DNA of 64,000 nucleotides from UBA2862 sp045658005 (GCA_045658005.1 JAZOUD010000122.1:47723-111722), one strand, 5' to 3'. Shown: positions 9,438-19,323, numbered from the stretch's first letter. Made by a program: numbers and translations. The notes: generated from the letters alone by a model not told the origin.

Positions 9438-9965
9438 ATGTCTGAAAACGCGGATATCAAATGGTATGTCGTGCATACCTATTCCGGCTATGAGAACAAG
9501 GTGCGGGACAGCCTGCTGAAGGCCGTTGAGAACAACGGCATGCAGGACAAGATCGTGGACGTGCGCATACCGGTGGAAGAAGCCGTCGAAATCAAGAACA
9601 ACAAGCGCAAGGTGGTGCAGCGCAAGCTGCTGCCCAGCTATGTGATCGTCAAGATGGAGATGACCAACGAGACGTGGTACGTTGTGCGCAACACACGCGG
9701 CGTCACCGGCTTCGTGGGCTCCGGCAACAAGGCTACGCCCCTGTCGGAGACCGACTTCGCCTCCATATTCGATACAGCGCCCCAGACCCGCATCGACATA
9801 CAGGTGGGCGACGAGGTGCGTATACTGACCGGCCTGTTCGAGAACTTCACCGGCAAGGTGACGGCCATCGACCCGGCAACCCAGCAGCTGAGCGTCACCG
9901 TGCCCATGCTCAAGCGTGAGACCAGCGTGGAGCTGGCCTACGACGAGGTCGTCCGAGTGGACTGA
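9438..9965 (+). CDS. nusG: Transcription antitermination factor NusG
   Basis: A 175-residue NusG. The N-terminal NGN domain (KWYVVHTYSGYENKV at residues 9-23) binds RNA polymerase. The C-terminal KOW domain (VRILTGLFENFTGKVTAID) follows. The ribosome-binding site is AAGGAG, 8 bases before the ATG. Neighbours secE and rplK are standard. Confidence 0.96.
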   Translation: MSENADIKWYVVHTYSGYENKVRDSLLKAVENNGMQDKIVDVRIPVEEAVEIKNNKRKVVQRKLLPSYVIVKMEMTNETWYVVRNTRGVTGFVGSGNKATPLSETDFASIFDTAPQTRIDIQVGDEVRILTGLFENFTGKVTAIDPATQQLSVTVPMLKRETSVELAYDEVVRVD

Positions 9966-10073
9966 TCTCGTCGCATCGGTAGACTGAATGCCCGGCCACG
10001 GCCGGATTTTCAGTGAGTGGGAGGGACAGACAATGTTCCGCTTCACCACATACATGTAGAGGAGGAAACCCAA

Positions 10074-10499
10074 ATGGCAAAGAAAGTTACTGCGCTTATC
10101 AAGCTGCAGGTGCCCGCCGGCAAGGCGACGCCCGCGCCGCCCATCGGCCCCGCGCTCGGCCAGCACGGCGTTAACATCCCCGGATTCTGCAAGGAATTCA
10201 ACGATCGCACCGGCAAGCAGGCCGGCCTGATCATCCCGGTGGTCATCACCGTCTACCAGGACCGTTCCTTCACCTTCATCACCAAGACCCCTCCGGCCCC
10301 CGTGCTGATCAAGAAGGCCTGCGGCATCGAGCACGCCTCCGGCCGTCCCAACAAGGACAAGGTGGCCAACATCACCAAGGCCCAGGTCCGCGAGATCGCC
10401 GAGCTGAAGATGCCCGATCTGAACGCCGCCTCCATTGAGGCCGCGATGAGCATGATCGCCGGTACCGCCCGCTCCATGGGCGTCGTGGTGGTCGACTAA
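10074..10499 (+). CDS. rplK: 50S ribosomal protein L11
   Basis: A 141-residue L11, part of the GTPase-associated centre. The family signature (KLQVPAGKATPAPPIGPALG) and the C-terminal rRNA-binding domain are complete. I start it at ATG 10074 behind a strong AGGAGG. The longer upstream in-frame start at 10017 is unsupported. The preceding 108-base spacer contains a GC hairpin (CCGGCCACGGCCGG, about 9990) of unknown role. Confidence 0.97.
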   Translation: MAKKVTALIKLQVPAGKATPAPPIGPALGQHGVNIPGFCKEFNDRTGKQAGLIIPVVITVYQDRSFTFITKTPPAPVLIKKACGIEHASGRPNKDKVANITKAQVREIAELKMPDLNAASIEAAMSMIAGTARSMGVVVVD

Positions 10500-10564
10500 G
10501 AAGGTATAGCACCAGAATCGTGGGAGGATCGAAGGATCCGCTTGACCACAAGGAGGATGTATTC

Positions 10565-11251
10565 ATGAAAAAGGGTAAGAAATATTCCGATAGCCTGAAG
10601 CTGATCGATCGCACTAAGCAGTATGATCCCGAGGAGGCCATCGCGCTGGTCAAAAAGACCGCCAAGGCCAAGTTTGACGAGACCGTGGAGATTTCCGTCC
10701 GCCTGGGCGTCGATCCCCGTCACGCCGACCAGCAGGTCCGCGGCGCGGTGGTGCTGCCCAACGGCACAGGCAAGACCGTGCGCGTGCTGGTGATCTGCAA
10801 GGCCGACAAGGCCGCCGAGGCCGAGGCCGCCGGCGCGGATTACGTGGGCGCAGAGGACATGGTCGCCAAAATCCAGGGCGGCTGGTTCGACTTCGACGTG
10901 GTCGTCGCCACTCCCGACATGATGGGTCAGGTTGGTCGCCTGGGCCGCATCCTGGGCCCCAAGGGCCTGATGCCCAGTCCCAAGGCCGGCACCGTCACCA
11001 TGAACGTGACGCAGGCCATCCACGATATCAAAGCCGGTAAGGTCGAGTATCGCGTGGACAAGACCGCCATCATCCACTGCCCCGTGGGCAAGGCTTCCTT
11101 TGACGAGCAGAAGCTGGTCGAGAACCTCCGCGTGCTGATGGAGGCCATCATCAAGGCCAAGCCCGCCGCCGCCAAGGGCACCTATATCCGCTCCGCCGTG
11201 ATCTCCAGCACCATGGGCCCCGGCATCAAGCTGAATTCCCTGAAGTTCTGA
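10565..11251 (+). CDS. rplA: 50S ribosomal protein L1
   Basis: A 228-residue L1 of the ribosomal L1 stalk. It begins MKKGKKYSDSLKLID after AAGGAGG, a better start than the in-frame codon at 10520. The conserved C-terminal half (NVTQAIHDIKAGKVEYRVDK) is intact. It is the last gene of this block and is followed by a classic terminator, whereas most Bacillota continue with rplJ-rplL-rpoB here. Confidence 0.97.
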   Translation: MKKGKKYSDSLKLIDRTKQYDPEEAIALVKKTAKAKFDETVEISVRLGVDPRHADQQVRGAVVLPNGTGKTVRVLVICKADKAAEAEAAGADYVGAEDMVAKIQGGWFDFDVVVATPDMMGQVGRLGRILGPKGLMPSPKAGTVTMNVTQAIHDIKAGKVEYRVDKTAIIHCPVGKASFDEQKLVENLRVLMEAIIKAKPAAAKGTYIRSAVISSTMGPGIKLNSLKF

Positions 11252-11266
11252 TTTCAACGAGAGCTG

Positions 11267-11298
11267 TTTTCCCCCTCCGAAAGGAGGGGGAATTTTTT
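11267..11298 (+). terminator. Terminator after rplA
   Basis: CCCCCTCC-GAAA-GGAGGGGG followed by AATTTTTT, a strong intrinsic terminator ending the ribosomal block. Confidence 0.92.
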
Positions 11299-11387
11299 GG
11301 CGTCGTAGCTGTTCGGTGAAGCAACTGCATCATGTCATTCCATTACACAGAATTGAGAAATACTGTAAAGTGACATGGAAAATGCGC

Positions 11388-11415
11388 TTGACAAATATGC
11401 GGGAGATGGTATATC
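11388..11415 (+). promoter_or_regulatory. Promoter of LRR surface protein
   Basis: TTGACA at 11388-11393 and TATATC at 11410-11415 are 16 bases apart, about 50 bases before the start codon. Confidence 0.55.
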
Positions 11416-11465
11416 ATTTAACAAGCAGGTTACGGACCTGAAAAAATTCTGTGGAGGGATTTGAC

Positions 11466-13676
11466 ATGAAGCAATGGAGACGACTGCTTGCCGTGCTGCT
11501 GGCGGCGCTGCTGACCTGTGCGCTGCCGCTGGCGGCGCTGGCGGAGCCGGTCATCGCAGGGGACGACGGGCTTGCCCTGGAGCTGGCGGGCGATGCCCTG
11601 GAGATCGGGGACGTGTCGAGGCCGGACGCGGCAGAGCTGGAGATCGGGCTGGCGGAGCCGGTGAACGTTGATGCTGCCCTTGACCTTCAGGACAACCCGG
11701 GCGAGGGGGGCGAAGAGGATCCGGAAGGCGAGGGAGGCGAAGCGGTCGACGACGGCTTTGACGTCGAGGACGGCGTGGTGACCGGCTATCACGGCGAGGG
11801 CGGGGACATCGTCATACCCACGACCGCTACGGCCATCGGCCCATGGGCGTTCGCTGAATCCCCCCTGGTGACCGGCGTAACGATTCCGGGCAATATCCAG
11901 GACATCGGACAGGGCTGCTTCTCCAACTGCCCCAACCTGACCCGCGTGACCATTGAGGACGGCCCAACCGTGATCCGCCACGCCGCTTTCTCGGAATGCC
12001 CGAAGCTGAAGGAGGTTTCTGTTCCCGGCAGCGTGAAGCAGATCGAAGGGGCTGCGTTTAACACGTGCAGCGCACTGAAAAAGCTGACGCTGGGGAACGG
12101 TATTGAGGACATCGGCTGGAATGTCTTTCAAAACTGCACGAGCCTGACGAAGGTCACGATTCCGGACAGTGTGAAGGCCTTGGGAGAAGGCTGCTTCATG
12201 GGCTGCAGCGCTTTGGCAAGCCTGGCGCTCCCTGAAAGCCTGGACAGCCTTGAACAAGAGGCGTTCCAGGACTGCACTAGCCTGAAGAGCGTGACGATTC
12301 CCGGCAGTGTCAAGAAGCTCCAATGTACTTTCAAGAACTGCTCCAACCTGAAGAAGGTGACGATCAAAGAGGGCTTGGAATACCTCTATGACGACGTATT
12401 TGGCGATTGCGTGAAGCTGAAGAGCGTGACGCTGCCGAATACACTCAAGCACATCGGCCAGGGGACCTTCTACGGCTGCGCCGCCCTGAAGAGCATTAAG
12501 ATTCCGGAGAGCGTGGAGTCGCTGGAAAGCTATGCGTTCGGACATTGCAACGGCCTGACGAGCGTGACAATTCCTGCCGGGGTCAGGGAATTTGAGGGCA
12601 ATCCCTTCATCGGATGTCTCAATCTGAAGAAGATCGTCGTCGCAAAGGGTAACGCCAGCTTTGTCTTCTCAGGCGGACTGCTGTATACCCGGGATATGAA
12701 GACGTTGATCTGCTGCGTGGGGAGCCGCACAAGCGCGACGATTGTGGATGGCGTGAAGACGATCGGCGATCGGGCGTTCGAACATTGTGACAGGCTGAAG
12801 GATGTGACGATCCCCGGGAGCGTCAGGACCATCGGTGAAGGCGCCTTCGAGTACTGCATCAGGTTGAAGAAAGTGTCGATTCCCGAGGGTGTCAAGACCC
12901 TGGAATACTGTGCCTTCTCGGATTGCGGAGCGCTTGAGCGTGTGGAGATGCCCAGAAGCCTGCGAACCATCGGCGACGAAGCCTTCCTTGGCTGTGCCGC
13001 GCTGAAGATCGTGATTATTCCCTCTGGCGTAAAGAGCATTGGAGAAAACGTGTTTAACTATCAAGACGATGAAGGGGACCATCCAGTGAAGGCGGTCTTC
13101 ATCGTCGAGGACGGCTCCTATGCCCAGAAGTACGCGAAGGAAAACGGGCTTGCCGTGCGCATCGACCTGTCGAAGGCGAAGGTCACCGTTATTGAAGACT
13201 GTGTCTATACAGGGAAGGCTCTGAAGCCGACCAAAATCGCCCTTCAGTTGAACGGGAAATACTTGCAGATTGTGATAGGCGTTGATTGTAAGCTCTCCTA
13301 CAAGAACAACAAGGCCGTCGGCACCGCCACGGTGACCGTCACCGGCATAGGCGGCTACGCCGGCAGCGCTTCGGGCAGCTTCGACATCAACCCGAAGCCG
13401 GTGGACGGACTGAAGCTCGAAGCCGGCGCGAAGCGGCTGACCGCCAGCTGGAAGAAGGGCAAGGGGATCACGGGCTACCAGCTCGAGTACAGTCTGAAGA
13501 AGAACTTCGCATCCGCAAAGAAGGTGAGCATTGCCAAGGCCGGCACGGTCAGCAGGGTCATCAAGGGCCTGCAATCCGGTAAAAAATGGTATGTGCGCAT
13601 CCGGGCCTATAAGAAGGTGAACGGCAAGACCTACTGGTCCGCCTGGTCCGACGCACAGAGCGTAAAGGTGAAATAG
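11466..13676 (+). CDS. Secreted BspA-type leucine-rich repeat protein
   Basis: A 736-residue exported protein. The start at ATG 11466 follows GGAGGG and opens a signal peptide (MKQWRRLLAVLLAALL, cleavage near LAALAEP). An acidic Gly/Glu spacer follows. Then come more than a dozen LRR_5/BspA-like repeats of about 23 residues (pattern LKKVTIPGSVKTIGEGAF-x-C), roughly residues 105-525. A beta-sandwich domain of the type common in clostridial surface proteins (VYTGKALKP to YKNNKAVGTATVTVTG) is next. The C terminus is a fibronectin type III-like domain (LTASWKKGKGITGYQLEYS to YVRIRAYKK). There is no LPxTG motif or obvious anchor. BspA-type proteins often bind host or bacterial surfaces; that role is inference here. 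Confidence 0.88.
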   Translation: MKQWRRLLAVLLAALLTCALPLAALAEPVIAGDDGLALELAGDALEIGDVSRPDAAELEIGLAEPVNVDAALDLQDNPGEGGEEDPEGEGGEAVDDGFDVEDGVVTGYHGEGGDIVIPTTATAIGPWAFAESPLVTGVTIPGNIQDIGQGCFSNCPNLTRVTIEDGPTVIRHAAFSECPKLKEVSVPGSVKQIEGAAFNTCSALKKLTLGNGIEDIGWNVFQNCTSLTKVTIPDSVKALGEGCFMGCSALASLALPESLDSLEQEAFQDCTSLKSVTIPGSVKKLQCTFKNCSNLKKVTIKEGLEYLYDDVFGDCVKLKSVTLPNTLKHIGQGTFYGCAALKSIKIPESVESLESYAFGHCNGLTSVTIPAGVREFEGNPFIGCLNLKKIVVAKGNASFVFSGGLLYTRDMKTLICCVGSRTSATIVDGVKTIGDRAFEHCDRLKDVTIPGSVRTIGEGAFEYCIRLKKVSIPEGVKTLEYCAFSDCGALERVEMPRSLRTIGDEAFLGCAALKIVIIPSGVKSIGENVFNYQDDEGDHPVKAVFIVEDGSYAQKYAKENGLAVRIDLSKAKVTVIEDCVYTGKALKPTKIALQLNGKYLQIVIGVDCKLSYKNNKAVGTATVTVTGIGGYAGSASGSFDINPKPVDGLKLEAGAKRLTASWKKGKGITGYQLEYSLKKNFASAKKVSIAKAGTVSRVIKGLQSGKKWYVRIRAYKKVNGKTYWSAWSDAQSVKVK

Positions 13677-13875
13677 ACATCCCGTCCCGGATGTATCCGT
13701 ACCTTCTGTGGCGGCCCGGGAGCCGCTGCTACAGGCGTCGCTTATTGTAACGGCGACACGAAGTCAGTCCTTCAGGGCAGCGCCTGCGCAGCGAAGCAAA
13801 TCCTTCAGGGCGCCGCCCTGACTGAACGGAGACGAGCAGGCAACCCTGCCGGTACGTATTGAGATAATGACAGCA

Positions 13876-13908
13876 CCCCCACCCGCGGATATCCCGGGTG
13901 GGGCTTTA
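13876..13908 (+). terminator. Hairpin in spacer, likely terminator
   Basis: CCCCACCCG pairs with CGGGTGGGG, followed by CTTTATA. It ends transcription from upstream before the clostripain promoter. Confidence 0.65.
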
Positions 13909-13915
13909 TACGGAT

Positions 13916-13945
13916 TTGCATGATCAGGGGGAGACGTGGTATAAT
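13916..13945 (+). promoter_or_regulatory. Promoter of clostripain-family gene
   Basis: TTGCAT at 13916-13921 and TATAAT at 13940-13945 are separated by 18 bases. Confidence 0.65.
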
Positions 13946-14018
13946 GATGCCATATAAGGCACATTTCAGGGCGCGACGGCCGGTATATGGCGTTTGATCC
14001 GGCAGGAAGGGCGATATC

Positions 14019-17000
14019 ATGAAGCGCGTTATGGGGCTTATGCTGGCGCTGTCAATGGCGCTGGCAGCGCTGCCGATGCACAGCGTCGCGCAGGAAAGCG
14101 GGCGCAGGCTGACGCTGATGGTATATCTCTGTGGCAGCAATCTGGAGAGCGAATACGGCTCGGCCACGTCGGACATCATGGAAATGACGGCCGACGGCAG
14201 TCCGGGCAGCGACGTTTCGGTGCTGCTGATGACCGGTGGGGCCCGCCAGTGGTACACGGGCTACGATTCGGCCCGGTGCAGAATCCAGGAACTGGTGGGC
14301 AGGGGCGGCGTGCGCACGGTATGGGATTTCGAGTCCATGAACATGGGCAGCAGCGAAACTCTGACCCGGCTGTTGCGCTACGGAGTGGAGAATTATCCCG
14401 CCGACGACTATGCCCTGATCCTGTGGGACCACGGCGGCGGGCCGCTGGAGGGGGTCTGCTGGGACGAGATGTTCAGCCTGGACAACCTGTCGATGGATGA
14501 GCTGTGCCAGGGCATCGCGGACGCGGCGCTGGAAAAGAAGCTGGCCTGGATCGGATTCGACGCCTGCCTGATGGGCTCGCTGGAGGTGGCGGCTGCCATG
14601 GCGCCCTATGCGGATTACATGATCGCCTCTCAGGAAACGGAGCCCGCCGGGGGCTGGAATTACAGCTTCATTTCCGGCCTGACCGGGGCCGAGGGCGCCG
14701 TGGAGACCGCCCGGCGCATCGTGGACGGCTATATGCAGGCGAAGGTGCTGGGGGGCGAGACACTGACCCTGTCCTGCCTCGATTTGAGCCAGACCACCCA
14801 GGCGGTCAGGGCCCTGGGCGATTGCTTCGCGCTCAAGGCCGCGGATATGGACGAAAACAGCTTTGCAAGGTTGGCCGGTGAACGCGCCCAGGCGACGGCC
14901 TTCGGCGCGCCGCTGAGGGCCTTCGGCGACGGGGGCTACGACCTGGTAGACCTGAAGGACCTGACCGACCGGCTGGACCTGGCGGACGGGGCGAAGGATG
15001 AAATCGACCAGGCGCTTTCGAGCCTGGTGGTATACAGCCGCTCCAACCGGGAGGGGGCCAACGGCGTTTCGGTGTATCACCCCTGCTACAACAAGGACAA
15101 GTACAGGGATAAATGGCGAACGAGCTACAAGCGACTGGATTTCAGCGAATCCTATACCCGCTACATCGATGCCTATGGCCGCTATCTGCTGGGCGACGAT
15201 ATGACGGACTGGTCGGGCCTGGGGCCTGTGGAGGCCGGTGAGATGGCGGAGGGCCGGCAGACATTTTCCCTCCAATTGAGCCCGGAGCAGGCGAAAAACG
15301 TGGTATCGGCCCAGCTGTTGGTGATGATGAGCACCACGTATGTGATCAACTATGGCGAGGAGAGCTATGCCTTGGTGGGCGCATATCCCGCCACGGTGGA
15401 CGGGAACGGCGTCATGACCGCCACCTACGACGGTCGGGCGCTGTTCCTGGAGGCAGGGAAGAGCTATGGCCCGCTGGGCTATGTCGTATCCCCGGACGGG
15501 GACGAGCTGATCACCTCGGTGACCTACGTGCCCAAGGATGGCAGCCTTTCCAGCGACAATGCCCAGGATGTATATTACTACGTGGACGCCAGCGAGGATG
15601 GCAATGCGCAAATCCGGCAGGCCCGTATCGAGGACAGCGTGACCGGCATGCTGACCAACCGCATGACCCTTTCAGAGGACGACTACCGGGGCATGTATGT
15701 GTGGTATCCGCTAAAGGAATTGCCCCAGGCGGACAGCCGGGGGCTGTTGCCCGAATACGCGCTGTGGGACGACAGCAGAGCTTCCGTGATGTGGACCACG
15801 GTTCAGCTGCCCGCCGAATGGCACTTCGACATTCGCCGGGGGGAGGCGTCCGGCGCGGTGCTCTGGGCGGCTTTTGAGATAACGGACGTTCAGCAGAACA
15901 CCTGGTGTACCCCGCTGGCGCCGGTTGAGAACGCCAGCCTGATTCCCGTATCGCTTTCAGGGGATACCTTCGAAACGGAGGATGCGCGCCTGAAGGCGGC
16001 TGTTACGATGGACATATCCCAGTCCAAACCCGGCATATGGCTGGAATTCGAACTGGAAAACAAGGGTGAGCCAAGGCGTTTTTACATCCGTGACCTGCGG
16101 CTGAACGGTACCCGGCAGGCGGATACCGCTGGCATCTTTGAGGACGTAGATGACCACAGCCTGGTGAGCCTCACCCGGAAGGGCAGGGCGACGATATTTC
16201 TGGAGGCAAAGGACCTGCTGGGCCTGGGCGCGCTTGAGACTGTAGGGTTTACGCTGGAGGCGGAAAAGGATTATCACACCCAGAGCGCGACGGCGCTCGA
16301 GCTTGCGCTGGGGGATTGCGACGTCAGCGGCATCGCGCCGATGCCCCCGGCGCTGGCCTCGGCCAACGGGGTGGGCTGTGAATGGGAGCTGTTTGCATTG
16401 GAGCGGGATTTCTATGGCCTCAAGCTGGGCATGCGCGTGAAAAACACCGGTTCTGAAACACTCAGCTTCGGGAAACTCTACGTGCTGGTCAACGGTGGGG
16501 TGCAGCTGTGGGACTATGCAACCCTGAACCTGCCGAAGCCGGGGATGGAGTGCGTGTATACGCTGTCCGCCAGGAGCAGGGGATACTTGTCGGCCGTTTG
16601 GGACAGCTTTAAGCTCGACAAAAGTGAAGATAACCTGGCGGAATACTACCTGCCCGACGTGCTGGACAGCAACGGCGTCACCGAGATCCGGGATTTGAGC
16701 CTGATGATTATGGATTACGATCACCTGCTGCCGACGATCGCGCTGCCCCTGGCCGAGCCTGTGCCGCTGCCCCAGGGCGACCTGGCGCCGGAGGAGCTGA
16801 TGTATACCTACCGGCCCCTGTGTGACGACGGCGCCGCTCCCGCGCTGCTGGTCGCCGGAACGGAGGTGGAGGCATGGATAGACCACTTGTTGGTGGGGTA
16901 TAACGGCATCTGCCTGTCGCTGACGCTGCGCAACCTGACCGATCACGCCATCATCCTCTCCCTTGATGAAGCGCTGGTCAACGGCATTAACGCCGGCGAG

Positions 17001-17297
17001 GGGGACGGCCGGTCCCTGAAGCGACACATGGTCGCGCCTGGCGCGGTGACCCGCGCCAGCTATCTGCTGGATGTCGACGACCAACTGCCCGGCGGCCTGC
17101 CTGTGAACAGCCTGCGACTGTTCATGCGCTGTGGCCGGGCGCCCGAGTCGGCCTGGACCAAGCCGGCCTGGACGGAGTCGGCCTGGGCCGCGCTGCACTG
17201 CCCCGAGGGCACCGCGCTGTCCGCTCCCGGGGGCGCTGTGCTGTCCGCAGACGCTCTGGGCATCGAGCCCGCCGCCCTGGTGCCGATCCTGCGGTAA
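14019..17297 (+). CDS. Secreted clostripain-family (C11) cysteine protease
   Basis: A 1092-residue exported protein with a signal peptide (MKRVMGLMLALSMALAALPM) and an N-terminal peptidase C11 domain. The signature block is LTLMVYLCGSNLES. The catalytic His lies in WDHGGG near residue 138 and the catalytic Cys in FDACLMG near residue 183. C11 peptidases cleave after Arg or Lys. After about residue 400 there are roughly 690 further residues of beta-rich sequence that I cannot assign. They may be Ig-like or cell-surface modules and greatly exceed the core enzyme length. No sortase motif or terminal membrane span is seen. A short perfect repeat, TW-x-ESAW, occurs near the C terminus. It is followed by the exported L,D-transpeptidase trio. 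Confidence 0.88.
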   Translation: MKRVMGLMLALSMALAALPMHSVAQESGRRLTLMVYLCGSNLESEYGSATSDIMEMTADGSPGSDVSVLLMTGGARQWYTGYDSARCRIQELVGRGGVRTVWDFESMNMGSSETLTRLLRYGVENYPADDYALILWDHGGGPLEGVCWDEMFSLDNLSMDELCQGIADAALEKKLAWIGFDACLMGSLEVAAAMAPYADYMIASQETEPAGGWNYSFISGLTGAEGAVETARRIVDGYMQAKVLGGETLTLSCLDLSQTTQAVRALGDCFALKAADMDENSFARLAGERAQATAFGAPLRAFGDGGYDLVDLKDLTDRLDLADGAKDEIDQALSSLVVYSRSNREGANGVSVYHPCYNKDKYRDKWRTSYKRLDFSESYTRYIDAYGRYLLGDDMTDWSGLGPVEAGEMAEGRQTFSLQLSPEQAKNVVSAQLLVMMSTTYVINYGEESYALVGAYPATVDGNGVMTATYDGRALFLEAGKSYGPLGYVVSPDGDELITSVTYVPKDGSLSSDNAQDVYYYVDASEDGNAQIRQARIEDSVTGMLTNRMTLSEDDYRGMYVWYPLKELPQADSRGLLPEYALWDDSRASVMWTTVQLPAEWHFDIRRGEASGAVLWAAFEITDVQQNTWCTPLAPVENASLIPVSLSGDTFETEDARLKAAVTMDISQSKPGIWLEFELENKGEPRRFYIRDLRLNGTRQADTAGIFEDVDDHSLVSLTRKGRATIFLEAKDLLGLGALETVGFTLEAEKDYHTQSATALELALGDCDVSGIAPMPPALASANGVGCEWELFALERDFYGLKLGMRVKNTGSETLSFGKLYVLVNGGVQLWDYATLNLPKPGMECVYTLSARSRGYLSAVWDSFKLDKSEDNLAEYYLPDVLDSNGVTEIRDLSLMIMDYDHLLPTIALPLAEPVPLPQGDLAPEELMYTYRPLCDDGAAPALLVAGTEVEAWIDHLLVGYNGICLSLTLRNLTDHAIILSLDEALVNGINAGEGDGRSLKRHMVAPGAVTRASYLLDVDDQLPGGLPVNSLRLFMRCGRAPESAWTKPAWTESAWAALHCPEGTALSAPGGAVLSADALGIEPAALVPILR

Positions 17298-17354
17298 GCC
17301 GAGGGCCTGGCAGGCCGCAGACGGCTGAAATCCACACGTCGGACGGCTGCCTGT

Positions 17355-17374
17355 ATTGTGCGGTATTTTCTTAG
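17355..17374 (-). repeat. Solitary IS5-type terminal repeat
   Basis: On the minus strand the sequence reads CTAAGAAAATACCGCACAAT, matching the ends of the IS element at 26421-27556 with a few changes. It lies alone about 25 bases upstream of the first L,D-transpeptidase gene. Confidence 0.6.
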
Positions 17375-17398
17375 TAACAAAGCGAGCGAGGTGGAACC

Positions 17399-19303
17399 AT
17401 GACCCTGCGCAAAACCCTGTCCCTGGCGCTGGCGCTGCTGATGCTGTCGCATGCGGCAGCGCCCGCCTGCCGCGCCGCCGGGCGGGAGGACTACGACATG
17501 CCCTATTACATCCTCGTGGACCTGGAAAACCAGATCGTGACGGTCTACGACACGGCCACCGACGCCGTGGTGCGGCAGATGCTGTGCTCCTCGGGGCGGA
17601 ACATCACCCCGGTGGGCACGTTCATCATGCCCCGGGGCCGGACGGACCGGGACCGCAAGCCCTGGTACTACATCGCCATCTACGATCGTTTTGTCAAGTA
17701 CGCCACCCGCATCTACGACATGATCCTGTTCCACTCCATCCCCTACAGGCGGCAGTCCCTGCAATCCATCGACGCGAAGGCCGCCGGGGAGCTGGGGGAG
17801 CCCACCTCCCACGGCTGCATCCGCCTGCGCTGGCAGGACGCGGCGTTCATCTCGGAAAACTGCCTGCCCGGCACGCTGGTGCGCATCGAGGAGGGCCGCC
17901 AGCGGGACGAGGCGCTGCGGGAGCTGCTGCGCCAGCAGACTTACGACGCCGCCTCCGGGCTCTCCTACGAGAGCTTCCTGGGCATATCCAACGAGGCCGG
18001 CGCGCTGTCGCGCTCCAGCGAGGGGCCGGAGGTGCTGGACCTGCAATACCGGCTGCGGGACCTGGGACTGTACGACGGCGAGCTGAGCGGCGTCTACGAC
18101 AGCGCCACCGTGAACGCGGTGCGCAAGGCCCAGTACATCAGCGGCGACACGCTGGACGGCGTGGCGACCCTCGAATACCAGTCGGTGCTCTACGGCCCTG
18201 AGGCCCCCGTGGCCATGGAGGTGCGCCTCTGTGAGGGCATGAGCGGCCCCGCCGTGAAGGCGCTGCAGCAGAACCTGGCGGCGCTGGGGCTGTATCCCGA
18301 GGCGGCGGACAGCGCCTTCGACGCGGACGTGGTCAGGGCCGTGGCCCAGTTCCAGCGGGCCTATGGCTGGGAGGAGGACGGCGTGGCGACGCCCACGCTG
18401 CAAAAGGCCGTGGCCTACGAGGCCGGTCGGCTCGCCGAGGCCTTCGGCGGGCAGGACTACACCTGCGAGCGGGTGGGCGAGCCCCTGCCGATGGCCCGGG
18501 TGAGCGTAAAGGAGGGCGCGCGGCTGAGGGAGGAGCCCCTTCTGCAGAGCCGCACGCTGAAGCGGCTGTCCGAGGACCGGCAGATGATCGTGCTGGACCG
18601 GGGGGAGGACTGGTCGCGGGTCCGGGTGAACGGGGAGGACGGCTATGTCCGCAACGACCTGGTGACCTTTTTCGACCGCCTTGTGGTCCAGATGAAGTAC
18701 ACCTGCCAGGCGGAGGACCTGGTCTATACCATCGGCAACGGCGTCGAGGATTACCGGGCGGGCGCCGAGCTGCCCTGCGAGGTCTTTGAGACCACCCTCG
18801 CCGCCAACGACCAGCAGGTGGACGTGGACAGCCTGGAGAACTACGTCACCGTGGATACCGGCGCGGGCGGCCCGCCGCTGAACCTGCGCCAGGCCCCGGA
18901 CGGCGACAGCCCTGTGCTGGACACCGTGGAAAACGGCCGGCGCTTCAAGGCCCTGCGCCGCACCAGCGAGTGGACCCAGGTGGAATACCGGGGCCGGACG
19001 GGCTACCTGCTGAACCGCTACCTCGCCTTCTGGACCGGCCCCGAGGACGCCCTGGACGAGGAGCTGGACGCCGACGCCGCCGACGTGCCGGTGATGGGCT
19101 ACGCCACGGTGCGCAGCGTCGCGGGCAGGAAGGCCCCCGTCTACGAGGAGAACGCGGACGGCGCGGCCATACTGGGCTACCTGCCCAACGACACCCGCCT
19201 GGAGGTGCTCTCTGCCGCCGACGGCTGGTGCTGGATCCGCTACGAGGGAAGGGATGGGTATATGACCGTGGAGGATCTGAAGCTGGAGGCGGATGTGATG
19301 TGA
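17399..19303 (+). CDS. L,D-transpeptidase (YkuD) with PG-binding and SH3 domains, paralogue 1
   Basis: A 634-residue exported enzyme. The signal peptide covers residues 1 to about 27. A YkuD catalytic domain (about 36-170) carries the signature SHGCIRLRW with the active Cys. Two peptidoglycan-binding-1 repeats follow (about 203-260 and 276-335, for example LQYRLRDLGLYDGELSG), then three bacterial SH3-like domains (about 365-420, 490-545 and 580-632). YkuD enzymes form 3-3 crosslinks or attach proteins to peptidoglycan. This one should act outside the membrane, tethered to the wall by its repeats. The YkuD-first order is the reverse of many family members. It is the first of three tandem paralogues with the same architecture. 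Confidence 0.9.
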   Translation: MTLRKTLSLALALLMLSHAAAPACRAAGREDYDMPYYILVDLENQIVTVYDTATDAVVRQMLCSSGRNITPVGTFIMPRGRTDRDRKPWYYIAIYDRFVKYATRIYDMILFHSIPYRRQSLQSIDAKAAGELGEPTSHGCIRLRWQDAAFISENCLPGTLVRIEEGRQRDEALRELLRQQTYDAASGLSYESFLGISNEAGALSRSSEGPEVLDLQYRLRDLGLYDGELSGVYDSATVNAVRKAQYISGDTLDGVATLEYQSVLYGPEAPVAMEVRLCEGMSGPAVKALQQNLAALGLYPEAADSAFDADVVRAVAQFQRAYGWEEDGVATPTLQKAVAYEAGRLAEAFGGQDYTCERVGEPLPMARVSVKEGARLREEPLLQSRTLKRLSEDRQMIVLDRGEDWSRVRVNGEDGYVRNDLVTFFDRLVVQMKYTCQAEDLVYTIGNGVEDYRAGAELPCEVFETTLAANDQQVDVDSLENYVTVDTGAGGPPLNLRQAPDGDSPVLDTVENGRRFKALRRTSEWTQVEYRGRTGYLLNRYLAFWTGPEDALDEELDADAADVPVMGYATVRSVAGRKAPVYEENADGAAILGYLPNDTRLEVLSAADGWCWIRYEGRDGYMTVEDLKLEADVM

Positions 19304-19323
19304 TCGGGGGCGGGGTGAAGATA

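Larger units (their letters stand above)
13677..14018. other. Spacer between LRR protein and clostripain
   Basis: No gene is evident. The spacer holds two copies of TCCTTCAGGGC (near 13768 and 13801), a hairpin at 13876-13908 and a promoter at 13916-13945. Confidence 0.6.
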
